Positions 7,731-8,090 of a stretch of 8,090 bases of DNA are shown piece by piece. The notes below the pieces were generated by a model. It was not told the DNA's origin and searched no databases. It saw only the letters and a program-made list of their open reading frames with translations. The position numbers and the translations under genes are program-made. The number at the start of each line of letters is the position of its first letter. Position 1 is the stretch's first letter. Origin of the DNA: Pseudomonadota bacterium (GTDB taxonomy: Bacteria; Pseudomonadota; Gammaproteobacteria; Xanthomonadales; Xanthomonadaceae); the NCBI GenBank assembly GCA_023423675.1, contig JAFAFD010000427.1, forward strand, positions 1 through 8,090, written 5' to 3'.

Positions 7731-7806
7731 GTCCCCATCGTCTAGAGGCCTAGGACATCACCCTTTCACGGTGGCGACCGGGGTTCGAATCCCCGTGGGG
7801 ACGCCA
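7731..7806 (+). tRNA. tRNA-Glu (anticodon TTC), copy 3
   Basis: Identical in sequence to the other two copies, 46 nt after tRNA-Ala copy 3. Last gene of the array. Confidence 0.97.
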
Positions 7807-7816
7807 ATTCTTGAAG

Positions 7817-7840
7817 ACCCCGGCCTCGGCCGGGGTTTTT
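7817..7840 (+). terminator. Strong terminator at the end of the tRNA array
   Basis: ACCCCGGC (7817-7824) pairs with GCCGGGGT (7829-7836) over a CTCG tetraloop, followed by a T-run (7836-7840) and CTTTG. It may also slow transcripts of the convergent acetyltransferase gene, although the minus-strand side has a poorer T-run. Confidence 0.9.
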
Positions 7841-7866
7841 CTTTGCCTGCGATCCAGGCATGCCAT

Positions 7867-8090
7867 TCAGAACCGCCGGTACATCCCGATCGAGGCCGGC
7901 GCGGTCGGTGCAAACCCGAACTGCGCGTATAGCCGGTGTGCCTCACCATCGGCCAGCAGGCTCACATAGGCCGACGGCGGCAGCGTTGCCTGCATCCAGG
8001 CGTCCAGCCGCCCCATCACCTCCTTGCCCAGGCCCTGCCCCTGCAACCGGGGCACGACGGCGATATCGCACACCTGCAGGTGGCAGCCAC
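7867..8090 (-). CDS. GNAT-family N-acetyltransferase, C-terminal part (runs off right edge)
   Basis: The frame is open from the right edge to a TGA at 7867-7869, so the N-terminus is outside. The visible 73 residues begin GCHLQVCDIAVVP, then RLQGQGLGKEVMGRLDAWM, which is the acetyl-CoA pyrophosphate loop (R-x-x-G-x-G) and following helix of GNAT enzymes. The end reads YVSLLADGEAHRLYAQFGFAP...GMYRRF, the usual last strands with the 'LY..FGF' signature. It probably transfers an acetyl group from acetyl-CoA to a small-molecule or protein amine; the substrate is unknown. A GTG at 8073 could be read as a start, but the homologous sequence continues before it and the ATG/GTG there falls inside the domain. 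It converges on the tRNA array. Confidence 0.85.
   Translation of the reverse strand, partial: GCHLQVCDIAVVPRLQGQGLGKEVMGRLDAWMQATLPPSAYVSLLADGEAHRLYAQFGFAPTAPASIGMYRRF

Noticed and set aside
6970..7806. Integration (att) site for a genomic island at the tRNA array
   Set aside because: No integrase gene and no partial tRNA 3'-end duplication separate from the full tRNA copies is seen in the window.

Overview
The window looks like chromosomal DNA of a high-GC gammaproteobacterium of the Xanthomonadaceae, most likely Stenotrophomonas. This rests on GC-rich codon usage, on the gene set (a DcaP-like porin with an N-terminal coiled coil, DsbG, a GlxA-type AraC regulator, a YHS-type copper ATPase) and on my memory of such proteins in that group. 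No database search was possible, so the taxonomy is inference. I see no insertion sequence, phage gene or CRISPR array.

Left part (1-905). A minus-strand porin gene runs off the left edge. Behind its start lies about 450 bp without a convincing gene. This gap holds a perfect FNR/ANR-type box (TTGAT-N4-ATCAA, 749-762), a 24-bp inverted repeat next to it, two tandem TCAC/GTGA dyads, a 17-bp palindrome and a rho-independent-type hairpin.

Middle left (910-3734, minus strand). A GlxA-type AraC regulator is followed by a GC-rich hairpin. Next come two thiol-redox genes that look like one unit: a membrane-anchored TlpA/ResA-type thioredoxin whose membrane part resembles half of Lgt, then a DsbG-type periplasmic disulfide isomerase/reductase with a possible lipoprotein signal.

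Middle right (3859-6880, plus strand). A classic MerR-type promoter (TTGACT, 20-bp spacer, GACAAT, operator in the spacer) drives a two-gene operon with a 4-nt ATGA overlap. The genes are a metal-sensing MerR regulator and a Cu(I)-type P1B ATPase with two tandem YHS domains plus a heavy-metal-binding CPICGM module. This is a copper export and sensing cassette. The neighbouring periplasmic disulfide-repair genes could serve the same stress, but that link is inference.

Right part (6920-7845, plus strand). There are three tRNA-Ala(GGC)-tRNA-Glu(TTC) pairs. The first has its own near-consensus promoter and terminator. The second and third are near-identical copies, probably co-transcribed from an A-tract promoter and ended by a strong terminator. 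Each Ala-Glu spacer carries a hairpin with a constant ATTAGGCC loop and compensating stem changes. A GNAT acetyltransferase enters from the right edge on the minus strand.

Most of the window is ordinary chromosome. The least explained parts are the regulatory gap at 395-905, the conserved hairpin between the tRNAs, the atypical sensor residue of the MerR protein and the Lgt-like/TlpA fusion.
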